From: Pyricularia pennisetigena
Taxonomy: Eukaryota; Ascomycota; Sordariomycetes; Magnaporthales; Pyriculariaceae
Reading direction: 5' to 3'
NCBI RefSeq assembly: GCF_004337985.1
Contig: NC_043740.1
Span: forward strand, 3,347,030 to 3,411,029
DNA length: 64,000 bases
A program made the position numbers and the translations under genes. This document shows, piece after piece, positions 21,081 through 31,618 of this stretch (positions are counted from its first letter, which is position 1; the number at the start of each line of letters is the position of its first letter). The notes below the pieces were generated by a model, which was not told the DNA's origin, did no database searches, and saw nothing but the letters and a program-made list of their open reading frames with translations.

Positions 21081-22108
21081 TGTGTCTGATGTGTTTTTTA
21101 TTCTCCTTCGGGGGCCCGGTGCCTTTGGTGTTTTGGAGGTTTTCTGGTCGGTCGTCTACTCGGGTCGGCGTCGAATGGGCGATTTCAAGTGGCAGAGGTC
21201 GAAATCGGGCAAGCACGTATATTTTCCTTGCTGCACTTTTGGGTGGGGTGGGCAGTGAATTTGCCCCGGTCACTTTTGCTTGTGGGCTAGGTCCCGCTCA
21301 CATTTTCGAACCCTAAAGCTGTTTTTTGCCTTGATTATCAGGCAAACAGAGCAAAAGATTCCACCAACGGCCCACTCCACTTGGCTGGTAGCTCACGTGA
21401 TCCCGTCGGACACAGGCCATTGGAGGGAGTGGAGAATTGGATTGACGTCCGAACAAGTTCCTCAATGTGAATTAATTCAATCTACAACGAGTAAGGAAAA
21501 ATTGCCTACTAAGCTATTAGGCAAGGTATCTGGCTAGGACCCCAGTCAAAACTCAATCGTCCTCATGGACTTTTTCAACACCTCGTCTCGCTATTTGTCC
21601 CTTGATCTATGAGTTCCTGGTGACCATCTCATCTTTGTTCCTACTCTGCCAGGCAGGCCATCGGTTTACTCGGCACAATGCCGCTCATACTACATCGTGC
21701 TCATGCTGGTAGCGCGGGGTCCTAATCTCGACTCCTCTTCGATTCCTGGAAGTCTCCCTTGATGCGGGGCTGGTAGTAACCGCCCCTATCACCTAATCGA
21801 GTCGTCAGTCTACAACAGGGTGATGATCGCGATGCGGAAGCCGGTGTCCCTCACCTGTTTGACGTACTGGCATCCTTGCAACTCTATTTCCTTGGCGCGG
21901 AGTAAGTTGCGTGCAGCCTTGTCTTCCACCGCTACATGGTGAACCCCAAAGACCCAGCCCCAGGTAGGATGAAAGACTACCTAGTCATCCGCCCTGTCCT
22001 GTGAGTGAGTATAAGAAAGGCCTTTCTCCGCAAGTTGACTTTGATGTTGGATGAACCTCCTGCCTCCAGCGCCTCTGCTGTCCACAATCACCGGCATCCT
22101 TTACCAAG
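21081..22108. promoter_or_regulatory. Divergent promoter region between RPS2 and GH43; no gene
   Basis: The region includes a telobox-like AACCCTAA at 21309-21316. Short ORFs at 21280-21537 have no domain character. The GH43-proximal half (21540-22108) looks like a long 5' leader. Confidence 0.5.
21309..21316 (+). promoter_or_regulatory. Telobox-like AACCCTAA upstream of RPS2
   Basis: Exact AACCCTAA about 230 bp upstream of the RPS2 start codon. Telobox-type elements are known in promoters of ribosomal protein genes in several eukaryotes; a role here is inferred from position. Confidence 0.4.
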
Positions 22109-23308
22109 ATGGCAAGGTCACTACCTCTCTTGATTTCCTACGGTCTAGTAGGCCTTTTTGGCTTCGTCCAAAGCCAGACATTTGATCCCAACAAGGCCAC
22201 TCCCGAGACTTGGGATCCGGCCAAAGTCGGTACGGACAAGACGACAAATGCCACCTATAGAAATCCAGTCATGACCGAGAACATTGGAGACCCATGGATG
22301 ACCAGGTATACAGAAAATGGTGAAAACTGGTATCTCTTCACGTACTCCACCAACGACAACATCACCCTCAAGCGTTCCAGGGCTCTCACCGACAATTGGG
22401 ATCACGCAGAGAGCCGCGTCATTTTTAAACCGGACCCTAAGAGCGGCGAGCCGTGGTCTACCGATATCTGGGCGCCCGAAATTCATAACATCTCGAACAG
22501 ATGGTATGTCATATTCACGGCAACCCCAGACGGGGATAATCCACCACCAATGCAGGATGCCTTGTGCCCCTACAACTGTCCAGCCGTAAACCACCGCATG
22601 TTTGTTCTGGAGAGCAGCGGATCGGACCCATGGACTTCAAGCTTTGCCTTGAAGCCCGAGGTTAATACGTATGACCAGTTCGCGATCGATGGGACATATT
22701 GGCACCACAACAACCAGACGTATCACATATACTCTTGTTGGGAAAATGCATACTCGGCTTGGCCTGCGAACCTTTGCATCACACACATGTCGAACCCTTG
22801 GACCGTTGACTCGAGCCTGGCAGATAGGCGCATCATCTCTGTACCTGATCAGCCCTGGGAGAAGACCCCGTACGGGAGCACAAACATCCGCCTCGCCTCC
22901 AACGAAGGGCCTCAGCAGCTCATCAACCCCAAGACCGGCCAGCAGTTTCTGATGTACTCTGCCGCGCGTGTCAACACGCCCTTTTACTGCCTGGGGATGC
23001 TCGAGCTGGTGGGAAACGACCCGATGATGCACACCTCCTGGAAGAAGCACACGGACGGCTGCGTCTTTCACCTCAACAGCGCCGAGAACATCTACGGCAC
23101 TGGCCACGCCAGCTTTGTGACGTCGCCCGACGGCAGCGAGGACTATCTCGTCTATCATGCCCAGACGACGCCGAAGCCCAAGGCCGACTTGTACCGCACG
23201 GCGCGTATTCAAAAGTTTACCTGGGATGAAAAGACGGGCGCGCCCGTGTTCCCTGTCGCGTCCAACGGTCCGTTTCCTGTGCCGTCTGGTCAAAATGGAC
23301 ATAAATAG
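22109..23308 (+). CDS. Secreted glycoside hydrolase family 43 (arabinofuranosidase/xylosidase-like)
   Basis: Intron-free, 399 residues. A signal peptide (MARSLPLLISYGLVGLFGFV, cleavage likely near QSQ) indicates secretion. The mature enzyme begins with TYRNPVMTENIGDPWMTRY, where Asp61 fits the GH43 general base. WSTDIWAPEIH is the typical blade-2 substrate-binding stretch, QFAIDGTYWHH (Asp194) fits the pKa-modulating Asp, and ASNEGPQQL (Glu266) the general acid. IYGTGHASFVTSPDG followed by YLVYHAQT is the usual late GH43 signature. The fold is a five-bladed beta-propeller that cleaves arabinose or xylose from plant hemicellulose. The subfamily and exact substrate cannot be told by eye. No carbohydrate-binding module is attached. 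Confidence 0.92.
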   Translation: MARSLPLLISYGLVGLFGFVQSQTFDPNKATPETWDPAKVGTDKTTNATYRNPVMTENIGDPWMTRYTENGENWYLFTYSTNDNITLKRSRALTDNWDHAESRVIFKPDPKSGEPWSTDIWAPEIHNISNRWYVIFTATPDGDNPPPMQDALCPYNCPAVNHRMFVLESSGSDPWTSSFALKPEVNTYDQFAIDGTYWHHNNQTYHIYSCWENAYSAWPANLCITHMSNPWTVDSSLADRRIISVPDQPWEKTPYGSTNIRLASNEGPQQLINPKTGQQFLMYSAARVNTPFYCLGMLELVGNDPMMHTSWKKHTDGCVFHLNSAENIYGTGHASFVTSPDGSEDYLVYHAQTTPKPKADLYRTARIQKFTWDEKTGAPVFPVASNGPFPVPSGQNGHK

Positions 23309-23840
23309 GCCGCAGCGAGGTCGATTCGGGGGCTGAGTGAAATCAGAGGTATTTAGGCGCCGCTAGAGATAGTCTTGACAACGCCACTTGGTTCATAAAT
23401 GAGATAAATGTCAGCCAAATGGAACATCAATGTAGACTCACTCATTAGCTTCAGCCAGAAATGGTTGTCGCCGTCGGATCATCTACATGCAAAGCTGTCT
23501 CATCTCCCAAATGCTATAATGGCAAATTAAATTCCCTCACTAGGCTCTTCGAAGAATTGCTGACTGTAATAACTACCAGAGGTCTCACCGTTATAGACAT
23601 CAACATCGGCCAACGGCTTACTCTTGGCGATAAGCGAAACACCCCCGCAAGCCTTGTAACGACAGGGGCCCCGACACTTCTATTTCTATGCATATCGTAG
23701 GCATCAACCAAACAGCGACTCCTCTCACTCTGTTGTTTACAAATAACTCCTTAAAGAAAACCCAGGGATCCGCCAGTCTCTTAATTGCTGACTAGACGAT
23801 GTAAAATTCACAAAGACGATTAATTAATCAATCAATTGAT
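23309..23840. other. Intergenic between GH43 and HET genes; no gene
   Basis: 532 bp. The AT-rich tail just before the HET start contains repeated AATTAATCAATCAATTGAT-type sequence (23818-23840). The ORF at 23461-23700 has no domain character. Confidence 0.4.
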
Positions 23841-25853
23841 ATGCGTTTGATCAATGCGGGAAGCCTAGAGCTGGAGGAGTTTGTAGGTGCAGCGCCACCG
23901 TTCGCCATATTGTCGCACACTTGGGGCCGCGCTGAGGTGGCATTTCAGGACTGGCTCAGCTGGCGACGTGCTGCAAGTATCGACCGCAACGGGCATGTTG
24001 CAAATTATACCAAACAAAGCTCCGACGCTTTGGATAAGGAACACCCTCAAGGCTCCGGGTTCTGGAAGATACTGCACGCATGCCACCAGGCGCGCCAGGA
24101 TGGTCTGAAGTACCTCTGGTGCGACACCAACTGCATCGACAAGTCCAGCAGCGCCGAGTTGTCCGAAGCGATCAACTCCATGTACTCATGGTACGAACGC
24201 TCAAGAGTGTGCTATGCCTACCTAGAGGATGTCCCTCCTCCAGGCGCATCCGCGCTGAGCGAGGGCGGCAACATCTGGGAGGTCGACTCGGCATTTCGAC
24301 GCAGTCGATGGTTCACCCGCGGCTGGACGGTTCAGGAGCTTGTGGGGCCGCTGCACGAGATGAAATTTTACACCAACGACTGGACTTGCCTTGGGACCAA
24401 GACGACACTGGCGCCGCTGCTGCAGGAGATCACAGGGGTCCCTGAAAAGTATCTGTTGCGGAAGGAGGGTATCTCGGGCGCTGGGCTGGCGCAGAGGATG
24501 TCCTGGTTCGCCAACCGGGTCACCTCGCGTGAGGAGGACATTGCATATTGCATGCTGGGGATCTTCGACGTCAACATGCCTCTGCTTTACGGTGAGGGAT
24601 CAAATGCCTTTGTGCGACTGCAGGAAGAGATCATCAAGAAGTCGGATGACCACAGCTTGTTTGCTTGGAAGTGGGTTGTCGAACTTACAGATCGAGCAAG
24701 GAAGAGCAGTACCATGTTGAGCTCCAGCTCCGGCGGTACACCAGTAACTCCCCTCGCAAAAGCATGGTCTGTCTCATCATCTATGGTTATAAGCGCACAA
24801 AAAGGGTTAGCAAAACCCACTCTCCATCGCAACTTTCCCCATTTGCGACTTGAGCATCTGTGGCGAGAGAAAATGTGGCGCAACCCCTTGCGACCAATGC
24901 TCCTCGCCCCAGATCCGATCTGCTTCTACGCGTCGAGGCGAATGCCGGTATTCTCGCCCACGCCAGAGGTTGCGCCCTTTGCCATCAACAATGCTGGGAT
25001 TTCAATCACATTACCTCTGTTGGACCAAGGAGACGGCAACCTCGTCTTTGCCGTGCTGCACGCCGACGAGAACATCAAGCTCGGCTGGCAACGTGGGTGG
25101 CAGCAGCTTAAGTGCATACCGCTTGTCAGGCATACTGAAAAGACATATCGGTACACGAGGACTTGGTTTCCTGAGCGCGCCATCACGATCACTCGCCGGC
25201 GTAGTGATAGCCCCGATGGCGGCAAAAGCGTGCAGAATAGTCGCTTTGCTGAGCCCGAGGTTAAGACTATCCAGGTCTGTCGTGACTACCAGCAGGTGCC
25301 ATTTTACTACCGTTCCCTTGGCTGCACCACAATGCCCCGAGGTTTCTGGTCGTTCTATCCCAAGGGGTATAGAGACTGGCGAATAACGAGTGGATTCGTC
25401 ACCCCAGGGGGAGTGTTTAACGAGTACGGGATTTTCTTTGGCGACGGAAGCGAAGTCGACCAAGCCGTGTCGGGAAGCACTCCCGTGCTGAAGACGTGGA
25501 AGAGCAGCGTGGCCGGTGGCATTCTGGTTTTTGCTTGTGCATCCAAGCCCAATCGACGAGTGGCGGTGTTCCTCGCGGTAGAGCGCCTGCTTCCCATGGG
25601 CCGGCAGGCCATCGCCCCGAGGCCACTCTGCGTGGTCGTACGATGTGAAAAGAGCGGCTTGGGCCTCAGGGGAGAGCCAAGCCAGGCAATGTTTGACAGG
25701 TTGTGGAACGTGACGACCGAATCACGGGAGCGCAAGAAGCTGCCGTGGGACGTTTCCGAGTGCAAAGAGGCCCGGGTGATGGTGCACAACGAGGCGCCCC
25801 TGAGTCTTGCAGATGATTCTAGAATTTTCTTGACCGAGATTCACTTCATTTAG
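23841..25853 (+). CDS. HET-domain (heterokaryon incompatibility) protein
   Basis: Intron-free, 670 residues. It opens with MRLINAGSLELEEFVG and FAILSHTWGRAEVAFQDW (SHTWG at 25-29), then YLWCDTNCIDKSSSAELSEA near 91-110, SMYSWYERSRVCYAYLEDV, and SRWFTRGWTVQELVGP near 155-165. These are the three conserved blocks of the fungal HET domain. ISGAGLAQRMSWFANRVTSR, EEDIAYCMLGIFDVNMPLLY and GEGSNAFVRLQEEII form the common extension after it. The remaining 400 residues have no NACHT, WD or ankyrin motif, so this is a stand-alone HET protein. The domain is TIR-like and triggers programmed cell death on non-self recognition. No obvious partner gene adjoins it. Confidence 0.93.
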   Translation: MRLINAGSLELEEFVGAAPPFAILSHTWGRAEVAFQDWLSWRRAASIDRNGHVANYTKQSSDALDKEHPQGSGFWKILHACHQARQDGLKYLWCDTNCIDKSSSAELSEAINSMYSWYERSRVCYAYLEDVPPPGASALSEGGNIWEVDSAFRRSRWFTRGWTVQELVGPLHEMKFYTNDWTCLGTKTTLAPLLQEITGVPEKYLLRKEGISGAGLAQRMSWFANRVTSREEDIAYCMLGIFDVNMPLLYGEGSNAFVRLQEEIIKKSDDHSLFAWKWVVELTDRARKSSTMLSSSSGGTPVTPLAKAWSVSSSMVISAQKGLAKPTLHRNFPHLRLEHLWREKMWRNPLRPMLLAPDPICFYASRRMPVFSPTPEVAPFAINNAGISITLPLLDQGDGNLVFAVLHADENIKLGWQRGWQQLKCIPLVRHTEKTYRYTRTWFPERAITITRRRSDSPDGGKSVQNSRFAEPEVKTIQVCRDYQQVPFYYRSLGCTTMPRGFWSFYPKGYRDWRITSGFVTPGGVFNEYGIFFGDGSEVDQAVSGSTPVLKTWKSSVAGGILVFACASKPNRRVAVFLAVERLLPMGRQAIAPRPLCVVVRCEKSGLGLRGEPSQAMFDRLWNVTTESRERKKLPWDVSECKEARVMVHNEAPLSLADDSRIFLTEIHFI

Positions 25854-26732
25854 GCTGTGAATGTCGCCGGTGAAGGGGAACAGGCCCCCGCCAAGGCGGG
25901 ATGGTTGGTCTGTCAGTACTGTGAGTGGTAGGACAAGGGCCGTCAGATGGTGGTCTTCCCCTTTTTTTGAGGGATTATGGGGCCAAGTTGGTTTGCACGA
26001 ACTTCTTGGTGGGATGTACTTGCCTTTCGCGGTGATGGCTGACAGCAAAGACTCACGCCCTTTCCAGGTTGGCAGACAAAAAGAAAAGTTTCCGATATGG
26101 GCAGGAACCAGCGATATTAGAGACCTGTTTGTGTTTGGACGCAATCGTAAGTACAGTAAGATGAGGAAAGAAGAAGGAAAGAGCGCCCTTACACACATCA
26201 ATTTCTCCTGTGCAACCAAAACACATCACTGCACCTATATATGTTGTCAGACAACTTTACCCAGAGCTCTCTCAGATTGAGGTCATGATATGCTATGGCT
26301 GTTTGCTGATGTTGCCCCCCCTCCTTGTTTCTCTCACGTCCAAAAAGGGAGTCGTTGAAGCCCGATTGGGCCTCAATGAGTCGTGCCGCGAATCTCATCG
26401 GTTGCCCATTCGACCAGGCTGTTCCGTCTATGCAAGAGGGGGGAAAAGGAGAAATACAAAGGAGACCAGTCAACTACATTTTCTTCTGATTTTTGAACTA
26501 CAAACACAACGGCGCCTTGGCTTTGATATTCGCAGGTTGATATCATATTATCTTTGATTGCTATTACTCTGTTGCGTCCAACTTTGGCTAGCCCCTCGAT
26601 CGCTAAGGCACATCGCAACTCAGAATTCAAGAGTGTTCTCAACCCATTCTTCAGGGCCCCAAAGCACCCGCATCAGCCGCCTTCCTACTACTGTCCCGGA
26701 CTTTTACATCAAAAGAATCCTCGTTCGCAAGG
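25854..26732. other. 3' flank of HET gene; no convincing gene
   Basis: Frames at 25861-26280 and 26210-26557 on + and 25722-26219 on - show no domain and overlap each other. Likely 3' UTR plus intergenic DNA. Confidence 0.4.
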
Positions 26733-26939
26733 ATGGCCAAAGACAAAGACAGCGGCCGTAAGGATACCCGCAAATCCAGTACAGAAAAAGACAATACCAA
26801 AGCAGACATCAGCCAAAAGGCCGCGGACAGCCAAAAAGAAGCCAAGACTAGCACGAATGCAGCCTCGGAGCGAGTATGCAAGGTCTGCAGCTGCATCAAG
26901 GCCTCAGAGTTGCATGCAGACACGTGCCCTTACAGATGA
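26733..26939 (+). CDS. Possible small Lys-rich protein with C-terminal Cys cluster
   Basis: 68 residues from ATG 26733. The first 45 are hydrophilic (MAKDKDSGRKDTRKSSTEKD...). The end, ERVCKVCSCIKASELHADTC, holds four Cys and one His and might bind a metal. There is no signal peptide and no family recognised. The amino-acid composition is more protein-like than the surrounding shadow frames, but without transcripts it may be chance. Confidence 0.3.
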   Translation: MAKDKDSGRKDTRKSSTEKDNTKADISQKAADSQKEAKTSTNAASERVCKVCSCIKASELHADTCPYR

Positions 26940-27773
26940 CGCGCTTGACAAAGGCCCATTTCGACGCTTATAAGCAACGAATAAGCTCCGGCCACATACT
27001 GAGTACCTTACCTCATGCAAAAGTCTAGCTGTACCTACCTGGGTGAAGGATTTTCAGGGGTTTTTATTTTTGTTGTTACTTATTGGCTGGTGTTTTGGAT
27101 GACACTATCCTAAAATATGGGACGAACTTGCATGCGCCATGTGCACAAATAATGTAAGCCGGATGATATTTGACATATTTCGCTCTGACTGCGCTTTAGT
27201 CAGGGACATTTTTCTGAGCAATCCAACTTATGACACAATCTCATTAGTTATACGTCGTCAATGATGAAGCACATTCTTGTTGCAAAGCTGTTTCTGAGAT
27301 CCAAGAATAAGGGAAATTTGCCCTGGCGAGAATACAGAACAGATTTTCGAGGCTATAGACATGGCACAGCAACATAAACAATGCATGTACCCAGTAGCCT
27401 GACAGTCTACATGCAAGACATGTTAAGAAATTAAGAAGCAAACACGATTTGCCATCAGCTGCAGCTACAGAGGTCAACATTAAGCTTTTCAGATCAAACT
27501 ATATGTGCATATAATGTCACCTCAAGCTAGTGAAATATCCTGCAAGAGTGATCTTTTTGCCCACAGTCCACAAAATCTATCCTATAAAGGGGGAAATGTT
27601 TCCCTTTTCCTGATACTCACACGCCACTCTGTTTGTGAGATATGTCTGTTTGTATATTTTGACCAGGCAGCCCGATCCAACAAGCCATTTTTCATATCCA
27701 TCTACTTATAAGCTTCTCCAGTTTTCTCTTGTCACTGCAACCTTCCAGGCGGTAGCTGGGGAAAAAAAAAGGT
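26940..27773. other. AT-rich intergenic region upstream of the acetate-carrier gene; no gene
   Basis: AT-rich throughout, with stop-filled frames. It probably holds the promoter of the gene at 27774. Confidence 0.4.
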
Positions 27774-28925
27774 ATGCCCACTGAAGGCGGCCCCAGAGCC
27801 TCAAGTCCAGACAGTCCCGACGTCAGACGACCCTTTTCCATCACTGCTCACGACGAAGCCCTCCTCAGCGAGGCTGCCAGACACGCCAAGATGGCCGCTC
27901 TTGAGATAACCTCCACCTTTGACACCACACCTGGCTCTTCGGGCTGCGCATCATCCAGCGGCGCCACCGCCGGCCGCCAAAGCAGCACGAGACCAACGTC
28001 ATGCACAGGGAGCGGCGGCATCATGGACACGGCCAGCACAGCCGAGCAGGAACCCGCCGGCGCCGCACTCAGAGACGCCCTCACCACCACCATCGCCCCC
28101 GAGCAGCCACGCCACGAAACCCGCAAGCTCGCGAACCCGACCCCGCTGGGCCTCTGCGCCTTTGCACTAACCACGTTCGCACTGTCATGCATCAACGTCA
28201 ACGCGGGCGGCGTCCGCGCGCCGCACATGGCCGTGCCGCTCGCCCTCGGCTACGGCGGGCTCGTGCAGCTCCTGGCCGGCATGTGGGAGATGGCGGCGGG
28301 TAACACCTTCAGCGCGACGGCGCTGTCGTCCTACGGCGGCTTCTGGCTCGCCTACGGCATCCTCCTGACGCCCGGCTTCGGCGTGCTCGGCCCAGGCGGC
28401 GCCTACGACGATGGCAGCGGCGACGCCAGCGCGACCGCGCGCGCCGCGCTCGGCATCTTCCTCGCCGGCTGGTTCGTCTTCTCCGTCGTCCTGACCCTGC
28501 TCACCCTCCGCTCCCACCTGGCGCTCTTGGCTATGTTCTTGGCGCTTGACTTGACCTTCTTGATGCTCGCGGTCGCCGAGTTCGCCGGCAGCGACGGCGC
28601 TGTCGAGGCGGCTGCGGCGCTCACCCGCGCGGGCGGTGCGTTTGGGCTGGTCACGGCGTTTTTGGCGTGGTATAATGCGTTTGCTGGGCTGGTGGACGAC
28701 AGGTTAGTAGTTTCTTTTTTTTTTTGTCGTTTTGCATTACTCTTTCTTTTTCCCCTCTTATTGTAATTCCCACTGGGCATATCACTTGACTTGTGCTGAC
28801 CATATTGGTGCCAACCCTTGTTGTTTAGCAACTTCTTCTGCACCATTCCCGTCTATCATTTCCCGTGGTCCGAAAAGGCCAAGGGAGTTAGGAACGGGCA
28901 AAAGACAGAGAGGGAGATGGTCTAA
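27774..28925 (+). CDS. GPR1/FUN34/YaaH (Ato/SatP) family acetate transporter, two exons
   Basis: Exon 1 is 27774-28702, the intron is 28703-28828 (126 bp, GTTAGT...TTTAG) and exon 2 is 28829-28925, giving 341 residues. NPTPLGLCAFALTTFALSCI near residue 120 is the family signature (NPxPLGL) at the start of TM1. Then come YGGLVQLLAGMWEMAAGNTF, SSYGGFWLAYGILLTPGFG and four more hydrophobic segments, six in all. The splice gives AGLVDDSNFFCTIPVYHFPW, matching the family's C-terminal end. Members are plasma-membrane proton/acetate or ammonium-linked carriers. The N-terminal cytosolic tail (about 118 residues, Ser/Ala/Thr-rich) is longer than usual. It is tail to tail with the fumarate reductase gene. 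Confidence 0.92.
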
Positions 28926-29319
28926 GGGATAGGACATGACGACTTACTAGCAAGCTCTTGTGAACTTTTGGTTTGTCTTGTTTAATGAGATGTATGCAAC
29001 TTCGCAGGAGCTTTCACGTACGCCGTTAGCAAAGAACACATATGATGCGGTATGGAGAAGGATGATCTCTCTCCAAAGGTGAACCATCATCTAGTTGTCG
29101 TTTCCCGTGCTCGAAATCTCTGGGAAAGCTTGCAAGTCGATTATGGAACTAAACAGGCACTAGCTGAAAATAACTGTACAATCTGAATACCACACAACAG
29201 TGAGCAAAAGCCAGGTCTCCAAGCAAGGAATGGTAAAGGGCAGTGCAGTGAGGAAAGGGTGCATGTAACCGCTTCTTCCCGACCCCATCCCTTGATGTAA
29301 ACGCGTACAGAATACTTGT
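28926..29319. other. Convergent 3' flanks; no gene
   Basis: 394 bp between two convergent stops, without a repeat or domain-bearing frame. Confidence 0.5.
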
Positions 29320-30939
29320 CTATGTCTCTCTTCTTGAGTCGACATAACTCGCTGCCTCACGGCCCGCGATACGGCCATAGACCACACACTCGAGCAGCGA
29401 GGACCCGCCCAGCCTGTTGTCGCCATGTACACCACCCGTGATCTCTCCAGCTGCCCAGAGACCCTCGATAGGACGACCTTTTGCCACAGACGACAGAACC
29501 CGGGCCTTGTCGTCGATGGCCGCTCCCCCCATGGTGAAGTGCGTGATGGGAGTCACCCGCCCGACACAGACTTCCTTGTCGCCGTCTACATCCGCGCGCT
29601 TCAGGCTCCAGCGCCCAAAAGATTTGCGCCCCAAGGGGTCCGGCTTTTCGCCAGCCGCAATGCTGCTATATTCCCGTAGTGTCTGGCGTGTGGTCTCGTC
29701 TAGGTCGCTGATCTTCTTCTTGGCCATGAGGCCCTTGGACGTGTAGAAGCCTAGATGACCCGATGCAGCGTCGCATGTCCCGGGATCTAGAAGCAAAGTC
29801 ACGTCCCACTGCTTGGGCACGGCTTTTGCCTCAGACGGCGGCTGGGCCATGATGGCGGAGCTGACATGTTCTCGTGTCTCCATCTCGTTGACGAAACGTT
29901 TCCCATGACGCAGCATGATACCTCCTTCACCACGCAGCATCTCGGCGGCCAGGATCTTTACAGGGGAATGCGGATTAGCCGGGTCGACGAACCCGGTCGG
30001 GTGCACCTGGACACTATCCATATCGACAAGGACGGCTTTGGCATCAGCCTCCAGTATATCCAGTGCCGTGGCCGGACGAGCGTCGTTTGTAGATGGAAGG
30101 GGGCCGAGGTCGGGCCTGTGCTTGATCAGGAGACCCGTGGCGTCGCCGGCAAAACCACCAGCGGCAAATATCACAGGGCCCGAGGCAGATGCCTTGGTTT
30201 GGTCGGAGTCTTGGGTCTGGACGCCGTCGGTGTATTCCACTCCTACCACCGCAACCTGCCCGTCGTCGGCCGGCTTTGTCAAGAGCTTTGTGACGTCGCA
30301 GTTTTTCCGCAGCTCGAACCGGCCGTCCTTGCCCGCTTCGTCCAGCAACTTTGCTAAAAGTGCCGAGACGATAGCATAGCCAGGCGGAGTATTTCCTGCC
30401 CCGCGATGCGTTCGCGGAACACTGTGTCCTCCGAGCTGGGCAACCACGGACAGATCGACGCCGAGCTCGTCGTGAAGAAAGTCGACAGCGGCTGCGGAGT
30501 TCTCCGTCAGGGTGCTGATTAGGCTTTCTCTCCCGTGACGATCCAGAAGCCCGGCAGAGTTCAGACGTGCACCGGCCGACTTGAGCGTGTCATCACGAAA
30601 CAGGGCGGCCGAGTCGGACCATTGCGTTTGGAATCGCGTTGGAGCCCCATTGATGCCACTTGATGCCTTGATGCTGTTGCCGCCTGGTTTGGCTGCTCGC
30701 TCAAGAAGCAGGACCGAGACGGAAGGGCTGGCTTTCAGTGCGGCATGGGCAGCTGAGAGACCTGCCAAGCCGGCGCCGACTATGATGATTTGCTGGGGAG
30801 GTCGTGCTTTGACTGCAGCCATCATTTCTTTTGTGCCACGAAGTGCTGTTTCGCGATACGCGTAGTGCACTGCTGCCAGGGGGATAAGGATGCCTAGAAG
30901 TGTGGCAAGTGCTTTGGCAGCGAGACGCCGAGTTGGCAT
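29320..30939 (-). CDS. Soluble FAD-dependent fumarate reductase (Osm1/Frd1-like)
   Basis: Intron-free, 539 residues. A short N-terminal hydrophobic segment (ALATLLGILIPLAAVHYAY) suggests targeting to ER or mitochondrial intermembrane space, as for yeast Osm1. QQIIIVGAGLAGLSAAHAAL (about 50-69) is the FAD-binding GxGxxG motif; PGGNSIKASSGING is diagnostic for this family. MLRGEGGIMLRHGKRFVNEM carries the putative catalytic Arg region; THFTMGGAAID and LWAAGEITGGVHGDNRLGG bind flavin near the C-terminus. The enzyme reduces fumarate to succinate using reduced flavin and helps oxidise FADH2 under low oxygen. The start codon is preceded 10 bp upstream by an A47 run on the coding strand. Confidence 0.93.
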   Translation of the reverse strand: MPTRRLAAKALATLLGILIPLAAVHYAYRETALRGTKEMMAAVKARPPQQIIIVGAGLAGLSAAHAALKASPSVSVLLLERAAKPGGNSIKASSGINGAPTRFQTQWSDSAALFRDDTLKSAGARLNSAGLLDRHGRESLISTLTENSAAAVDFLHDELGVDLSVVAQLGGHSVPRTHRGAGNTPPGYAIVSALLAKLLDEAGKDGRFELRKNCDVTKLLTKPADDGQVAVVGVEYTDGVQTQDSDQTKASASGPVIFAAGGFAGDATGLLIKHRPDLGPLPSTNDARPATALDILEADAKAVLVDMDSVQVHPTGFVDPANPHSPVKILAAEMLRGEGGIMLRHGKRFVNEMETREHVSSAIMAQPPSEAKAVPKQWDVTLLLDPGTCDAASGHLGFYTSKGLMAKKKISDLDETTRQTLREYSSIAAGEKPDPLGRKSFGRWSLKRADVDGDKEVCVGRVTPITHFTMGGAAIDDKARVLSSVAKGRPIEGLWAAGEITGGVHGDNRLGGSSLLECVVYGRIAGREAASYVDSRRET

Positions 30940-30948
30940 TACTCACTT

Positions 30949-30949
<1 letters not shown>

Positions 30950-30996
<47 letters not shown>
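30950..30996. repeat. T47 homopolymer next to the fumarate reductase start
   Basis: The longest homopolymer in the window, 10 bp upstream of the minus-strand ATG. It is flanked by ACTCAC (30941-30946) and by GTGAGT (about 31026-31031), an imperfect inverted repeat. Confidence 0.95.
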
Positions 30997-31568
30997 CTTT
31001 CTTTTTTCGGATTTCTGCGTCAACGTGAGTGATTCTAGAAAAGAGTAGCAAGCTTATAGTAAGTATACTGTACACGGAAGAATTTTCTAGTATTTTGTCC
31101 GGCATCTCGGGGAACATCTTTCCCCGGTAGGTTGGACCGGAAATGCAACAGTCAGACCACCTTGGGTAAACATGACCTGACGAGTCCGTCGTGGCCGACG
31201 ATACAACGATTACACTGAATTTATGGCATGACAATTCAAGACTTTCATCAAGCAAGCGCATGAGGATAGTAAAAGGTGATTTTGTTAATTCATCGTGTTG
31301 TCGTGGACAAATATCCATTGAGACCGACATAGAGTTTGTGTGAGGTGTTGAAGCCGCATGCTTGACTGACAGTCGACTGACTAGGTTCTAGCGCCTTCCA
31401 GCCCTACAAGCGGGAAATTTGTAGCGCTAATTTGGTATCCATTCCATCGTCTATTGAGACTCGAGAGTTCCACATAGTCCGTCAAGTCCGTACACAAATA
31501 TACTGTAGGAACTAGAACAATTGTGATTGAAAACTGACCTATTGTTGCTGAAAGGTGGGAAAACTCAA

Positions 31569-31571
<3 letters not shown>

Positions 31572-31615
<44 letters not shown>
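31572..31615. repeat. (TA)22 microsatellite
   Basis: Uninterrupted TA dinucleotides in the intergenic region between the fumarate reductase and membrane-protein genes. Confidence 0.95.

Positions 31616-31618
<3 letters not shown>

Noticed and set aside
30701..31330. 209-residue minus ORF
   Set aside because: It reads through T47 as poly-Lys and overlaps the fumarate reductase out of frame.
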